DNA of 64,000 nt from Leucobacter coleopterorum (GTDB lineage: Bacteria > Actinomycetota > Actinomycetes > Actinomycetales > Microbacteriaceae). The notes beneath the pieces were generated by a model, which worked only from the letters and a program-made list of their open reading frames with translations, had not been told where the DNA came from and did not search any database. How positions within the stretch are numbered: the first letter of the stretch is position 1; each line of letters begins with the position of its first letter. A program made the translations under genes and the position numbers. The stretch is taken from positions 2,976,001 through 3,040,000 of the forward strand of contig NZ_CP049933.1 of assembly GCF_011382985.1 (NCBI RefSeq), in the 5' to 3' direction. Below, in pieces: positions 56,047-64,000 of this stretch.

Positions 56047-56900
56047 CTACGACCGCCGCTGCCACCGGAACGTCAGTAGGCTCACCACGAGCCCAACCAC
56101 GAGCCAGATGCCCAGGTTCAGCGCTACCAGGCCGAGATCCCACGATCCCCCGCTTCTTGCGAAGCAAAGTGATCCGGCAAGAATACCGAGCGCATGCCCT
56201 GGGCAAGCCACTTCAGAGGAAAGATGCCAGCGATATTCTGCAGCCACTCTGGCAGCATTGAGAACTGCAGGTACACGCCCGACACAAACTGCAGAATCAG
56301 CACGATCGGAATCACGACCGCCGTCGCGCTACGCGACGAACGGGGTAGTGCAGACAGCGCGATCCCGAGCAGAGTCATGGTGACGATACCGAGCACAAAG
56401 ATCCAGCTGAAGCGCAGCCACAGCGCGGGGTCATTCGGCAGTTCAACCCCGAGCGCGAAGTGCGCAAAGGCTAACAGCAGCGCGAGCTGCAGCATCGACG
56501 TCACCAGGATCTGCCCGGCCTTGCCCAGGAAGTAGCTGACGGGCGACAACGGTGTTCCGCCGAGCCTGCGCAGCCAGCCCTCACTCTTTTCTCGGGCAAT
56601 GTCGATCGCGAGGTTCTGTAGGCCAGAGAGCAGAATACCCGCCGCGACCATACCCGGCAGGTAGTAGGCCGCCATGCCGATGCCACCGGTACCATCAGGC
56701 AGCGCCCCAACCTCGCCCTGCGATTCGAAGGCGACGCCGAAGATTCCGAGCATCAGGATGGGAAATAGGAACGTGAAAAATACCGTGTCAGAGGTGCGGA
56801 AATAGCCACGAAGTTCCATACGGGCGGCCGAGAGTGCTGAGCGCAAAATGCCTGGCAACTTGAGTGCCTGAACTTCGCGGGCGGGTGCGATGGTGGTCAT
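56047..56900 (-). CDS. ABC-2 type transporter permease (DrrB-like), frameshifted at the C-terminus
   Basis: A 284-residue permease with six helices (DTVFFTFLFPILMLGIFGVA, YYLPGMVAAGILLSGLQNLA, FVLGIVTMTLLGIALSALP, SGVYLQFSMLPEWLQNIAGI). The first frame ends at 56124, losing the last helix. One extra base in the C5 run at 56147-56151 restores SQEAGGSWDLGLVALNLGIW and an end at 56047. It overlaps the ATPase gene by 4 nt. Confidence 0.9.
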
Positions 56901-57784
56901 GCGTTTACTCCTTCGAGTGCCGCGTCTTGCGCGATCAGGTCGAGGTAAATGTCTTCAAGAACCGGGCGCTTCACCTCAAGGTTTCTCGGTTCAGTCCCGC
57001 CACTCGCGGCCACCAGCTCGGCGACCAAGCGCGCGGGCTCGTCAGTGCGCTGCTCACGCTGCTCACCGGCATTGTCGACCCAACTCACGAGCGGAGTCCT
57101 CGCCTCAGGGCCACCCAGTTCCGCGGGAGGAGCCTCAGCCACAATCCTGCCGCCCGTCAGCACACCAACCCGGTTGGCGAGCTGCGCCGCCTCATCGAGG
57201 TAGTGCGTGGTGAGCAGGATCGCGGTGCCGTCGCTCGCAAGACCACGCAGCATGTCCCAGAATTGGTGGCGGGCTTCGGGATCAAAGCCGGTCGTCGGCT
57301 CATCAAGAAACAGCATCTCGGGCCGTCCGACGATCCCAAGCGCAACGTCGAGGCGTCGCTGCTGGCCACCCGACATCTTGTTGGCGCGCAAGCCCGCCTG
57401 CGCGGTGAGCCCGACGAGGTCAAGCACTTCGTCTACATTGCGCGGGTTTGGGTAGATCGTGGCAAAGTGACGCAGCAGTTCGCGCGGAGTGTTCGGGCCG
57501 AAGTCGCCCGTGCCCTGCGACACGAACCCGAGCCTCGATTTCCATTTGCGGGGAGCGATCAGCGGATCCTCACCGAGCACCATCACCTCACCCGAGTCGC
57601 GGCGACGCAGCCCCTCAAGAATCTCGATAGTCGTGCTCTTGCCAGCTCCGTTCGGGCCGAGCAGCGCGTAGGTTTCGCCCGCCGCAATGTCGAGGTCGAC
57701 CCCGCGAAGAATCTCTCGCTCGCCGTAGTGTTTTTTGAGGCCGCGCACGCGCACGACAGCCTCAGTGTTGGTTGTTATTGTCAT
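56897..57784 (-). CDS. ABC transporter ATP-binding protein (DrrA-like)
   Basis: A 295-residue ATPase with Walker A GPNGAGKST, signature MSGGQQRRLDVALG, Walker B MLFLDEPTTGFD and H-loop TTHYLDE, followed by a ~70-residue C-terminal extension usual in DrrA-type drug-export ATPases. The frame is open to 58030, but the domain begins just after ATG 57784. With the permease and the NarL-type two-component pair it forms a likely antibiotic-response/export unit. Confidence 0.93.
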   Translation of the reverse strand: MTITTNTEAVVRVRGLKKHYGEREILRGVDLDIAAGETYALLGPNGAGKSTTIEILEGLRRRDSGEVMVLGEDPLIAPRKWKSRLGFVSQGTGDFGPNTPRELLRHFATIYPNPRNVDEVLDLVGLTAQAGLRANKMSGGQQRRLDVALGIVGRPEMLFLDEPTTGFDPEARHQFWDMLRGLASDGTAILLTTHYLDEAAQLANRVGVLTGGRIVAEAPPAELGGPEARTPLVSWVDNAGEQREQRTDEPARLVAELVAASGGTEPRNLEVKRPVLEDIYLDLIAQDAALEGVNA

Positions 57785-57901
57785 ACATAAAGCATCCCGC
57801 GCTTCGCAGTGCGGCGACAGCCTCCGGTGGAAGGATCTTCGCATCCACCGGTCGGTGGATGGCGGCACCTTGTCGCTACTCACCTCGAACCTCGCCCGTT
57901 C

Positions 57902-57907
57902 TATGCT
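57902..57907 (+). promoter_or_regulatory. -10 box of the threonine aldolase gene (leaderless type)
   Basis: TATGCT ends 7 nt before the ATG at 57915. Confidence 0.5.
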
Positions 57908-57914
57908 TAGAGGC

Positions 57915-58990
57915 ATGAACCAGCCAAACACGCTGCCCGAACTTGCCCCAGCGCCCGTTTCACGAGCCTTCGGTTCAGATAACTGGGCTGGCGTCCATCC
58001 CGAGGTCATGGCGGCACTTGCAGCCGCCAACGTAGACCACGCCCCCGCCTACGGCGGCGACGCCTGGACCGCGAGCTTCGACGAACTCGCAAAGCGTCTC
58101 TTTGGCGAAGACACCGAGGCGTTTCCGGTGTTCAACGGCACGGGGGCTAACGTACTCGCACTGCAGGCGGCACTGCCGCGCTGGGGCGCCGTAATCTGCG
58201 CACAGACCGCACACATCAACCTCGACGAGACCGGAGCCCCGAGAAAACCGGCGGCCTGAAGCTGTTGCCCGTGCAGACCCCCAACGGCAAACTCACTCCC
58301 GAACTTGTTGCGCGCGAGGCCTGGGGTTGGGGCAGTGAGCATCGTGCACAGCCCCTCGCGGTTTCGATCTCACAGGTCACCGAAGTTGGCACCTGCTACA
58401 CACCAGACGAGATCCGCGCACTCGCCGACTACGCCCACGAACACGGCATGCTGCTGCACGTCGACGGCTCGAGGCTCGGCAACGCGGCGGCCTATCTGGG
58501 GTGTTCACTCGCAGACATCACCAGCAATGTTGGAGTCGATCTACTCAGCCTCGGCGGCACCAAAAACGGCCTGATGGGCGCAGAAGCCGTTGTGGTGCTT
58601 CGCCCCGGATCCGCCCCAGGCATTCCGTTTCTGCGCAAAATTAACCTGCAGCTCTCCTCTAAGATGCGTTTTATCTCGGCGCAGTTGATCGCCCTGTACG
58701 AGGGCGAGCTGTGGCGCAAGTCGGCGTTGCACGCAAACACGATGGCAGCACGTCTCGCAACTGGCATTGAGGCACTGATTGCGAGCGGTGCGGCAGACGG
58801 GGTGCGGATCGCCTATCCTGTCGAGTCGAACGCGGTGTTTGCGGTGATCCCACCGAAGATCGCAGAGCGGGCCCGCGCGCAGTACGCCTTCGCCGACTGG
58901 CCCTCGGGCGAACACGTGCGCCGCCTCATGTGCGCCTTCGACACAACGCCCGAAGACGTCGACGGTCTGATCGCGACGCTCGCGGGCTGA
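57915..58990 (+). CDS. Low-specificity L-threonine aldolase family enzyme, frameshifted
   Basis: A PLP-dependent beta-eliminating lyase (threonine to glycine and acetaldehyde), 358 residues when restored. The first frame has SDNWAGVHPEVMAAL, YGGDAWTASF and NGTGANVLAL. The second has QVTEVGTCYTPDEI, HVDGSRLGNAA and the PLP lysine in LSLGGTKNGLMGAEA. One extra C at 58237-58240 joins them (ETGAPEKTGGLKLLPV). Confidence 0.9.
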
Positions 58991-59030
58991 TCTTGCCCCT
59001 ATCTCCACCTCTACAGCATGCGCATTCGTA

Positions 59031-59091
59031 ATCGAGTGCGTCCATATTGCTAGTTGGCGCGAGGCGAACTCGCAATATGGCTACACCGGAT
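59031..59091. repeat. 61-bp palindromic element, copy 2
   Basis: Same length as 28347-28407 and the same core (TCCATATTGCTAGTTGGCG ... CGCAATATGGCTACACC), with roughly a dozen differences concentrated in the loop and outer stem. It lies 40 nt after the threonine aldolase stop, facing the end of the convergent permease gene. Confidence 0.8.
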
Positions 59092-59126
59092 TGGTGGGGT
59101 GCGGTGGGGTGCGGTTGATGGGCCGG

Positions 59127-60431
59127 CTAGGCAGATACCTTGCGCGGTGACAGGCGTTCCAGCAGCACCGACAGCACCAAGGCCGTCACGATTCCGATGA
59201 CCGGAGGGATCCCGACGCCGAGCTGACCCGCGAACCAGGCCAGCGCGCACGCCAAGACATAGACACCCAGGTTGACAAGGTTGAAACGAGGCAGAATCTC
59301 GCCGACCGGCATCTGCGTGCGTCGCCAGCGCGCAAGGTAGTCGCCGATAATGACACCACCGAGCGGCGGAATGAAGGTGCCCAGCAGACCGAGATATTGG
59401 GGCAGATGCTCGTGCACCCCGACGAGCGCGAGCACAGTGCCGATGACGGATCCGATGATCACAAAGCGAGTCTTGCTGGGCTTCTCGAACAGCTCGGCAC
59501 CCGCGACACCAAACGCATACGCAGTATCGGCGTTCGACTTCCAGAGGTTTCCGAACAACAAGAACAGTCCCCAGCCGACGAGCCCGAGCTGGTAGAGCAC
59601 CAGCACAAAGTCGCCCTCGCCAAAGGTGATGGCGCCGATGGCACCAAAGAAGATCATGAGTGCGTTGCCAATGAGGAAGCCGATCAGGCACGCCCACACG
59701 GCCTGCCGCCCGGTGCGACCGAAGCGTGTCCAATTGGGGGCCTGCGTGCCCGCCGACACAAACGTACCAACGACGGTGGTGATGGCGACGGCAAAAGTCA
59801 TCTGTCCACCGGGTTGGATCGCCGCGAGGCCGACCCAACCGCCGACCTCATCGAGCGAGCGGAACATCACCCAGAACGCCAAGATGAGAATGAGGGGTGT
59901 CGACACGAGCGACACCCAGTACATGCCGCGGTACCCGTAGCAGGCCGTCGCGCACATGAGGGCACTGACGCCAACCATTACAGCAGCCTTCGCGGCGTAG
60001 GTCTCCCACCCAAACGCCTGCGCGGTAAGCTCACCGATCATGCCGATCACAACGCCGTACCAGCCGATCTGTGTACCACCAAGCAGGATCGAGGCGAGCT
60101 TAGACCCCCGTGTGCCGAGCGTGTAGCGGGCCATCACCACGGTCGTGAGGCCAGTGCGGGCGCCGATCCACCCCAAAAACGCAACGTAGGTGCCGAGCAC
60201 GAGTGATCCGACCGCAATCACGAGCACCAGGTCGCTCAGCCCAAACGCCTCGCCCAGCGCCGAGCCCGCGAGCATCGTTGGCGTAAACACGGTAAAACCG
60301 AGCAGCACCACCATAAGCGAAAACGCGCCCTTGCGCGCGTGCTGCGGCACGGGTGTGACCGGGTAATCGGAGTCTATGACCTCAGAGGGCGATTCGGGAT
60401 CAGCGGCGCGCACCGCAGACTCCGCGCTCAC
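59127..60431 (-). CDS. NCS1-family cytosine permease
   Basis: A 434-residue carrier with 12 predicted helices. Family features are VTPVPQHARKGAFSLMVVLL before helix 1, YTLGTRGSKLASILLGGTQI with the GG-Q substrate region, SAGTQAPNWTRFGRTGRQA and a late PPLGGVIIGDYLARWRRTQ (in part). The downstream-encoded deaminase overlaps by 4 nt upstream, forming a cytosine uptake and deamination pair like codBA. The substrate is inferred from this pairing. Confidence 0.88.
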   Translation of the reverse strand: MSAESAVRAADPESPSEVIDSDYPVTPVPQHARKGAFSLMVVLLGFTVFTPTMLAGSALGEAFGLSDLVLVIAVGSLVLGTYVAFLGWIGARTGLTTVVMARYTLGTRGSKLASILLGGTQIGWYGVVIGMIGELTAQAFGWETYAAKAAVMVGVSALMCATACYGYRGMYWVSLVSTPLILILAFWVMFRSLDEVGGWVGLAAIQPGGQMTFAVAITTVVGTFVSAGTQAPNWTRFGRTGRQAVWACLIGFLIGNALMIFFGAIGAITFGEGDFVLVLYQLGLVGWGLFLLFGNLWKSNADTAYAFGVAGAELFEKPSKTRFVIIGSVIGTVLALVGVHEHLPQYLGLLGTFIPPLGGVIIGDYLARWRRTQMPVGEILPRFNLVNLGVYVLACALAWFAGQLGVGIPPVIGIVTALVLSVLLERLSPRKVSA

Positions 60432-60949
60432 GCGCCGAGCTCGCTCGCACCAGCACTGAGCTCACTCGCCTCAACACCGATGTCTTCGGCCCACACTTCT
60501 GGCCGCTCGCTCATCATGCGGTCCATCAGCGCGATGCACACGGCATCGTCGGCGATGACGAGCTCGGTTCCCTTTGAGCGCAACCACTCTTCCGATGCCT
60601 CGAAGCTGCGGTTTTCGCCGATCACGATGCGCGGGATCTCGTACAGGATCGCGGTGCCCGCGCACATGGTGCAGGGAGAGAGTGTTGTGTAGAGCGTGCA
60701 CTCGCGGTAGACGCTCGCGGGCAGGCGGCCAGCCCGCTCGAGGCAGTCGGTCTCGCCGTGGCGGATCACGCTACCCATCTGCACGCGACGATTGCGTCCG
60801 ACAGCGAGCACCTCGTCACCATCGGCGCCGTGGCGCACGAGAGCCGCCCCGATCGGCACTCCGCCCTCGTCCCAGCCCAGTTGGGCCTGCTCGATGGCGA
60901 GGTCCAGAAACTTACGATCCGCGGTGTTCAACGTTGGGCTCAAGGGCAT
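60428..60949 (-). CDS. Cytosine/nucleoside deaminase (CDA fold)
   Basis: A 173-residue zinc deaminase resembling yeast-type cytosine deaminase rather than E. coli CodA. Zinc ligands and catalytic glutamate are RHGETDC (H64, E66) and SPCTMCAG (C93, C96). The C-terminal segment ends in an unusual near-repeat VEASELSAGASELGA. It overlaps the cytosine permease gene and has a leaderless-type -10 box. Confidence 0.9.
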   Translation of the reverse strand: MPLSPTLNTADRKFLDLAIEQAQLGWDEGGVPIGAALVRHGADGDEVLAVGRNRRVQMGSVIRHGETDCLERAGRLPASVYRECTLYTTLSPCTMCAGTAILYEIPRIVIGENRSFEASEEWLRSKGTELVIADDAVCIALMDRMMSERPEVWAEDIGVEASELSAGASELGA

Positions 60950-60956
60950 GAACTCA

Positions 60957-60962
60957 ATCGTA
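60957..60962 (-). promoter_or_regulatory. -10 box of the deaminase/permease operon (leaderless type)
   Basis: TACGAT ends 7 nt before the ATG at 60949. Confidence 0.45.
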
Positions 60963-60979
60963 TCGCGGCTCCGCCTTCT

Positions 60980-61005
60980 GGGCTCCCTCCCTCACGAGGG
61001 AGCCC
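60980..61005. promoter_or_regulatory. Hairpin/palindrome in the deaminase promoter region
   Basis: GGGCTCCCTC and GAGGGAGCCC, 10-bp perfect arms with a 6-nt loop. It overlaps the expected -35 position of the operon, so it could be an operator. Confidence 0.4.
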
Positions 61006-61091
61006 TCGCAAAAACATCATTCGTCTGGCGGATGGTTAAGAATACGCTTGGACCCTAGATTCGAATCAGGCACAACACAAACTCTCCCCAG

Positions 61092-61117
61092 ACCGCCACC
61101 GCCACCGCCACCGCCAC
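61092..61117. repeat. Hexanucleotide tandem repeat
   Basis: Just over four copies of ACCGCC, between the deaminase promoter and a short open frame. Confidence 0.85.
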
Positions 61118-61142
61118 GAAGCAGTTCATCTCCCCGACAATC

Positions 61143-61319
61143 ATGAGCACCATGACCGGCGCAGGCATTGGACTCGGCATGGGGTCGAGCATGGCGGTTG
61201 CCGGTTTGACTGACACGCCCCTCGGTCTCGCAACGGCGGTCACAGTGCCCACCACGATGATCCTCGCGATTTTCGGCGCACGCCTTCTCACTCTGCGCTC
61301 GTGCGCTCGGAACGCCTAA
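61143..61319 (+). CDS. Possible 58-residue membrane peptide or gene remnant
   Basis: An open frame with strongly GC-biased third positions and two hydrophobic stretches (GAGIGLGMGSSMAVAGL and TTMILAIFGARLLTL). No ribosome binding site is clear, and the frame upstream is the hexanucleotide repeat. It may be the remains of a longer membrane protein. No family is recognised. Confidence 0.3.
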   Translation: MSTMTGAGIGLGMGSSMAVAGLTDTPLGLATAVTVPTTMILAIFGARLLTLRSCARNA

Positions 61320-61346
61320 GCGCTTGCGCCAGCAACCACTCCTAAC

Positions 61347-61364
61347 TTAGGCTAGCCTTACTAA
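61347..61364. promoter_or_regulatory. IdeR/DtxR-type iron box
   Basis: TTAGGCTAGCCTTACTAA closely matches the actinobacterial iron-box consensus (TTAGGTTAGSCTAACCTAA) and lies 67 nt before the siderophore-binding protein gene. With iron, the bound repressor should shut off the uptake operon. Confidence 0.8.
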
Positions 61365-61431
61365 CGTGTGACGAGGTGCTCAAGTGAGAACTTCTCGGCT
61401 CACGCGGCCCACCCAACCCTAAGGAACTCGC

Positions 61432-62460
61432 TTGCGCACCTCCCGAATCTTCGGCGTTGCCGTCGCCGTCATTCTTGCCGCGTCTCTCGCCGCCTGCGCA
61501 CCAAGCAGCGGTAAAGACCAGACGGGCAGCACACCCTCAGACGCAGGATTCCCCGTCACCATCAAACACGCCTACGGTGAGACCGTCATTAAGAAGAAGC
61601 CGGAGCGAGTCGCGACCGTCGCCTGGGCAAACCACGAGGTGCCACTCGCGCTAGGCATCGTGCCGGTCGGCATGGCAAAGGCGACCTGGGGCGACGACAA
61701 TGACAACGGCGTGCTGCCCTGGGTTGAAGACAAGCTCAAAGATCTTGGGGCCAAGACCCCCGTGCTCTTCGACGAGACCGATGGCATCGACTTTGAGGCC
61801 GTCGCCGACACTCAACCCGATGTGATCCTCGCCGCCTACTCAGGCCTCACCAAAGAGGAGTACACCACACTCTCGAAGATTGCTCCGGTAGTCGCTTACC
61901 CCGACGTTCCCTGGGGCACCTCGCTTGAAGACATGATCACCATCAACGCCAAGGCGCTCGGCAAAGACGCCGCAGCAAAGGAATTGATCGAAAAACTCCA
62001 AGGTGAGATCGACACCGCCCTCAACGCGCACGCCACCCTCAAAGATAAGAGAGTGCTGTTCACGTTCCTTGATCCCTCCGACTTCTCGAAGATCGGGTTC
62101 TACACGGCACATGACACCCGTCCCGGCTTTCTCGCGAGCCTCGGCCTGCCTCAGCCAAAGGCGGTCGAAGAAGCCTCCGCCAAAACCGACGCGTTCTACA
62201 CGGAGGTCAGTGCAGAATCGGCCGACAGCTTCGACGACGTCGACATACTCGTAACCTACGGCGATCCCGACAGCGATCTGATCAAGCAGGTACAGGCCGA
62301 CCCGCTGCTCTCGCAGATTCCCGCGGTCAAAAAGGGACTGATCGCGATCCTGCCAGACGCGACGCCGCTCGCAGCCTCCGCGAACCCGTCACCACTCTCG
62401 ATCGGCTGGGGCATCGACGACTACTTCGCGGTGCTCGCGAGCGCCATCCCCGCGGCGTGA
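61432..62460 (+). CDS. Iron-siderophore ABC transporter substrate-binding lipoprotein
   Basis: A 342-residue FepB/FhuD-type binding protein with a lipoprotein signal ([22 protein letters not shown] in part, lipobox cysteine C22) and a helical-backbone periplasmic-binding fold ([44 protein letters not shown]). The TTG start at 61432 follows AAGGA. First gene of the uptake operon behind the iron box; its stop overlaps the first permease gene. Confidence 0.93.
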   Translation: MRTSRIFGVAVAVILAASLAACAPSSGKDQTGSTPSDAGFPVTIKHAYGETVIKKKPERVATVAWANHEVPLALGIVPVGMAKATWGDDNDNGVLPWVEDKLKDLGAKTPVLFDETDGIDFEAVADTQPDVILAAYSGLTKEEYTTLSKIAPVVAYPDVPWGTSLEDMITINAKALGKDAAAKELIEKLQGEIDTALNAHATLKDKRVLFTFLDPSDFSKIGFYTAHDTRPGFLASLGLPQPKAVEEASAKTDAFYTEVSAESADSFDDVDILVTYGDPDSDLIKQVQADPLLSQIPAVKKGLIAILPDATPLAASANPSPLSIGWGIDDYFAVLASAIPAA

Positions 62461-63502
62461 CGCTGCTGAGCCCACCGAGCGCATCGCCCCAAACTGACCG
62501 GCTGCGCCGCTCCGCGCTACACAAAAGTATGTGGATCGGCTGCGGAGTAGCGCTCGTTGTGGTGCTGATCGTTGCTTCGGTGGTGCTCGGTGCGCGCGAG
62601 GTGACTTTCTCAGATGTTGTTTCTGCTCTGCAGGGATCTCACGATTCAATTGGCGAGGCGGCAGTCGCGAAGCGGATCCCGCGCACCGTTCTCGCCCTGC
62701 TCGTGGGGGCAGCGCTCGCGATGTCGGGCGCGGTCATGCAGGGCGTCACGCGCAACCCTCTCGCAGACCCCGGCTTACTGGGGTGTCGAGCGGGGCATCG
62801 CTGGCGGTTGTTGTTGGCATCAGCTTTTTTGGTCTGACTCAGCCGATGAGCTTCATGGCGGTGGCGATCGTGGGTGCCGCCCTCGCAGCCGTCTTCGTCT
62901 ACTCCATCGGTTCGGTCGGTAGGAGCGGCGCGACCCCGCTGCGGCTGGCGCTCGCGGGTGCGGCCACCTCCGCTGCATTTATTTCGCTCACCAGCGCGAT
63001 CATGCTGCCCCGGGTTGATCTGCTGCGCACCTTCCAGTTTTGGATCATTGGCAGCGTGGGTGGCGCCAATTGGGAGAGCATCGCCGCGGTGCTGCCGCTG
63101 CTCGGCGTCGGTACCCTCGTGTGCCTCCTCAGCGCACGCAGCCTCAACTCGCTCGCACTGGGTGACAGTCTCGCTGTGGGTCTCGGCGTGCGGGTCGGCC
63201 GCGCGCGCCTCGTGTCGTCGCTCGGGGCCGTGATTTTGTGCGGTGCAGCCACGGCGATTGCTGGTCCCATCGGGTTCGTTGGGCTCGTGATCCCGCACCT
63301 GTGCCGCCTGTTGGTGGGTCCGGATCACCGCTGGCTGCTCCCGTTCTCAGCGATCGTCGGCGCGGCGCTGCTGCTGGCAGCCGATGTTCTCGGGCGCATC
63401 GTTGCCCGCCCGGCAGAGATTGAGGTGGGCATCGTCGTGGCGCTGCTGGGTGCACCGTTCTTTATCTGGATCGTGCGTCGGCAAAAGGTGCGTGAGTTAT
63501 GA
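62457..63502 (+). CDS. FecCD-family iron-siderophore permease, subunit 1 (frameshifted)
   Basis: A 348-residue BtuC-like permease when restored. The first frame gives [20 protein letters not shown] and [13 protein letters not shown]. The second gives [33 protein letters not shown] and [20 protein letters not shown]. One extra G in the run at 62780-62783 restores DPGLLGVSSGAS, an invariant family motif. It overlaps the binding-protein gene and the next permease gene by 4 nt each. Confidence 0.92.
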
Positions 63503-64000
63503 GCACGAGTGAACGCAGCCCCAGCGCCCAAAACCCTGCGGCACCGTCCGCCGCGGCCACTCGCGTTCTCAAAGGTCGCCGCCAGCGCCAGCGCAGCCGC
63601 ACGCTCATCACGCTCACGCTCGTCACCATCACGCTTGTGGTGTGCTCGGCCACCCTGTTGCTGGGCCGCACGGTCTATAGCCCCGCGGACGCGCTCTCGG
63701 TGCTCATGGGAGACACGGTGCCCGGGGCCTCCTTCACCATCGGAGAGCTGCGGCTCCCGCGCATGGTGCTCGGTGTGCTAGCCGGATTCGCCTTCGGTGC
63801 TGCTGGCTCGACCTTTCAGACCATGCTGCGCAACCCGCTCGCCTCCCCCGACGTCATCGGCATCTCGGCTGGTGCCAGCGCCGCGGCGGTCATCGGTGTC
63901 GTCACACTCTCACTCAACGAAACCGCGGTTTCGTTTCTAGCTCTGCTCGGCGCACTCGTCACGGCCGGGGCGATCGCACTGCTGTCGCACCAGGGCGGAT
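63499..64000 (+). CDS. FecCD-family iron-siderophore permease, subunit 2 (3' end outside window)
   Basis: The frame is open from ATG 63499 to the window end (167 codons). It encodes a basic N-terminus, a transmembrane helix (~35-55), then GELRLPRMVLGVLAGFAFG, TFQTMLRNPLASPDVIGISA and GASAAAVIG, the conserved N-terminal half of the FecCD fold. It is the heterodimer partner of subunit 1; an ATPase gene is expected beyond the window. Confidence 0.93.
   Translation, partial: MSTSERSPSAQNPAAPSAAATRVLKGRRQRQRSRTLITLTLVTITLVVCSATLLLGRTVYSPADALSVLMGDTVPGASFTIGELRLPRMVLGVLAGFAFGAAGSTFQTMLRNPLASPDVIGISAGASAAAVIGVVTLSLNETAVSFLALLGALVTAGAIALLSHQGG

Noticed and set aside
61055-61291. 78-codon minus-strand frame with a VAVAVAVA stretch
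   Set aside because: The repeat comes from the ACCGCC hexanucleotide, and third-position GC bias favours the plus-strand frame.
63509-63781. 90-codon plus-strand frame inside the last gene
   Set aside because: The frame from ATG 63499 encodes a clear FecCD permease through to the window end; the other frame is Arg/Ser-rich noise.

Overview
The window is high-GC DNA from a Gram-positive actinobacterium, most likely a member of the Microbacteriaceae (a Leucobacter-like genus would fit). The evidence is GC-rich third codon positions, the actinobacterial neighbourhood pmmB-deoA-sdhCDAB, DUF7882, DUF3151 and SAV_915-type proteins, an IdeR/DtxR-type iron box, and many genes that begin 6-7 nt after a TAnnnT -10 box and so look leaderless. 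The genus is inferred, not proven.

Layout. 1-2.3 kb: end of a phosphomannomutase gene and nnrD. 2.3-6.9 kb (minus strand): a type VII/ESX-type cassette with a SAV_915-like protein, a small helical partner, a WxG-containing glycine-zipper protein and a PH-like membrane protein, followed by a second, N-terminally truncated copy of the last two. 7.4-13.3 kb: deoA, a BrkB/YihY protein and sdhCDAB. 13.7-15.4 kb: manC and an XRE regulator. 15.7-22.2 kb: a tightly coupled seven-gene operon joining two-component signalling (a receiver-PIG-L deacetylase fusion, a lone receiver and a membrane histidine kinase) to an ATP-grasp enzyme, a PHP phosphoesterase and a processive family-2 glycosyltransferase. 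23-31 kb: tRNA-Ser, an LCP ligase, two DUF7882 proteins, two exonuclease III paralogues, trpS, an MprF-like DUF2156 protein and a DUF1345 protein. 31.4-35.3 kb: an FMN riboswitch and ribD-ribE-ribBA-ribH. 35.3-40.3 kb: an ABC exporter, tRNA-Thr, a secreted alpha/beta hydrolase and holB. 40.4-49.2 kb: two nearly identical IS110-family elements flanking yigZ, an S4 protein, a chorismate mutase, purA, a DUF3151 protein, a lipoprotein and yajQ. 49.3-64 kb: a dicarboxylate/amino-acid symporter, a YciI protein, a GntR-controlled ABC system, a NarL-type two-component system with a DrrAB-type ABC exporter, threonine aldolase, a cytosine permease/deaminase pair, and the start of an iron-siderophore uptake operon behind an iron box.

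Sequence quality dominates interpretation. About two dozen genes, many of them housekeeping (manC, holB, threonine aldolase, ABC subunits), are broken by frameshifts. In every case examined, adding one base restores the family-typical protein, and nearly all the sites are short G/C runs. The two IS110 copies provide an internal control, since they differ at exactly such a run (C3 against C4). I therefore annotate these genes as single reading frames with a probable homopolymer undercall, not as pseudogenes.

The best candidates for undescribed biology are the receiver/PIG-L/glycosyltransferase signalling operon, the duplicated glycine-zipper plus membrane-protein module of the ESX-type locus, a pair of 61-bp palindromic elements, and the bridge-RNA-type left ends of the IS110 copies.
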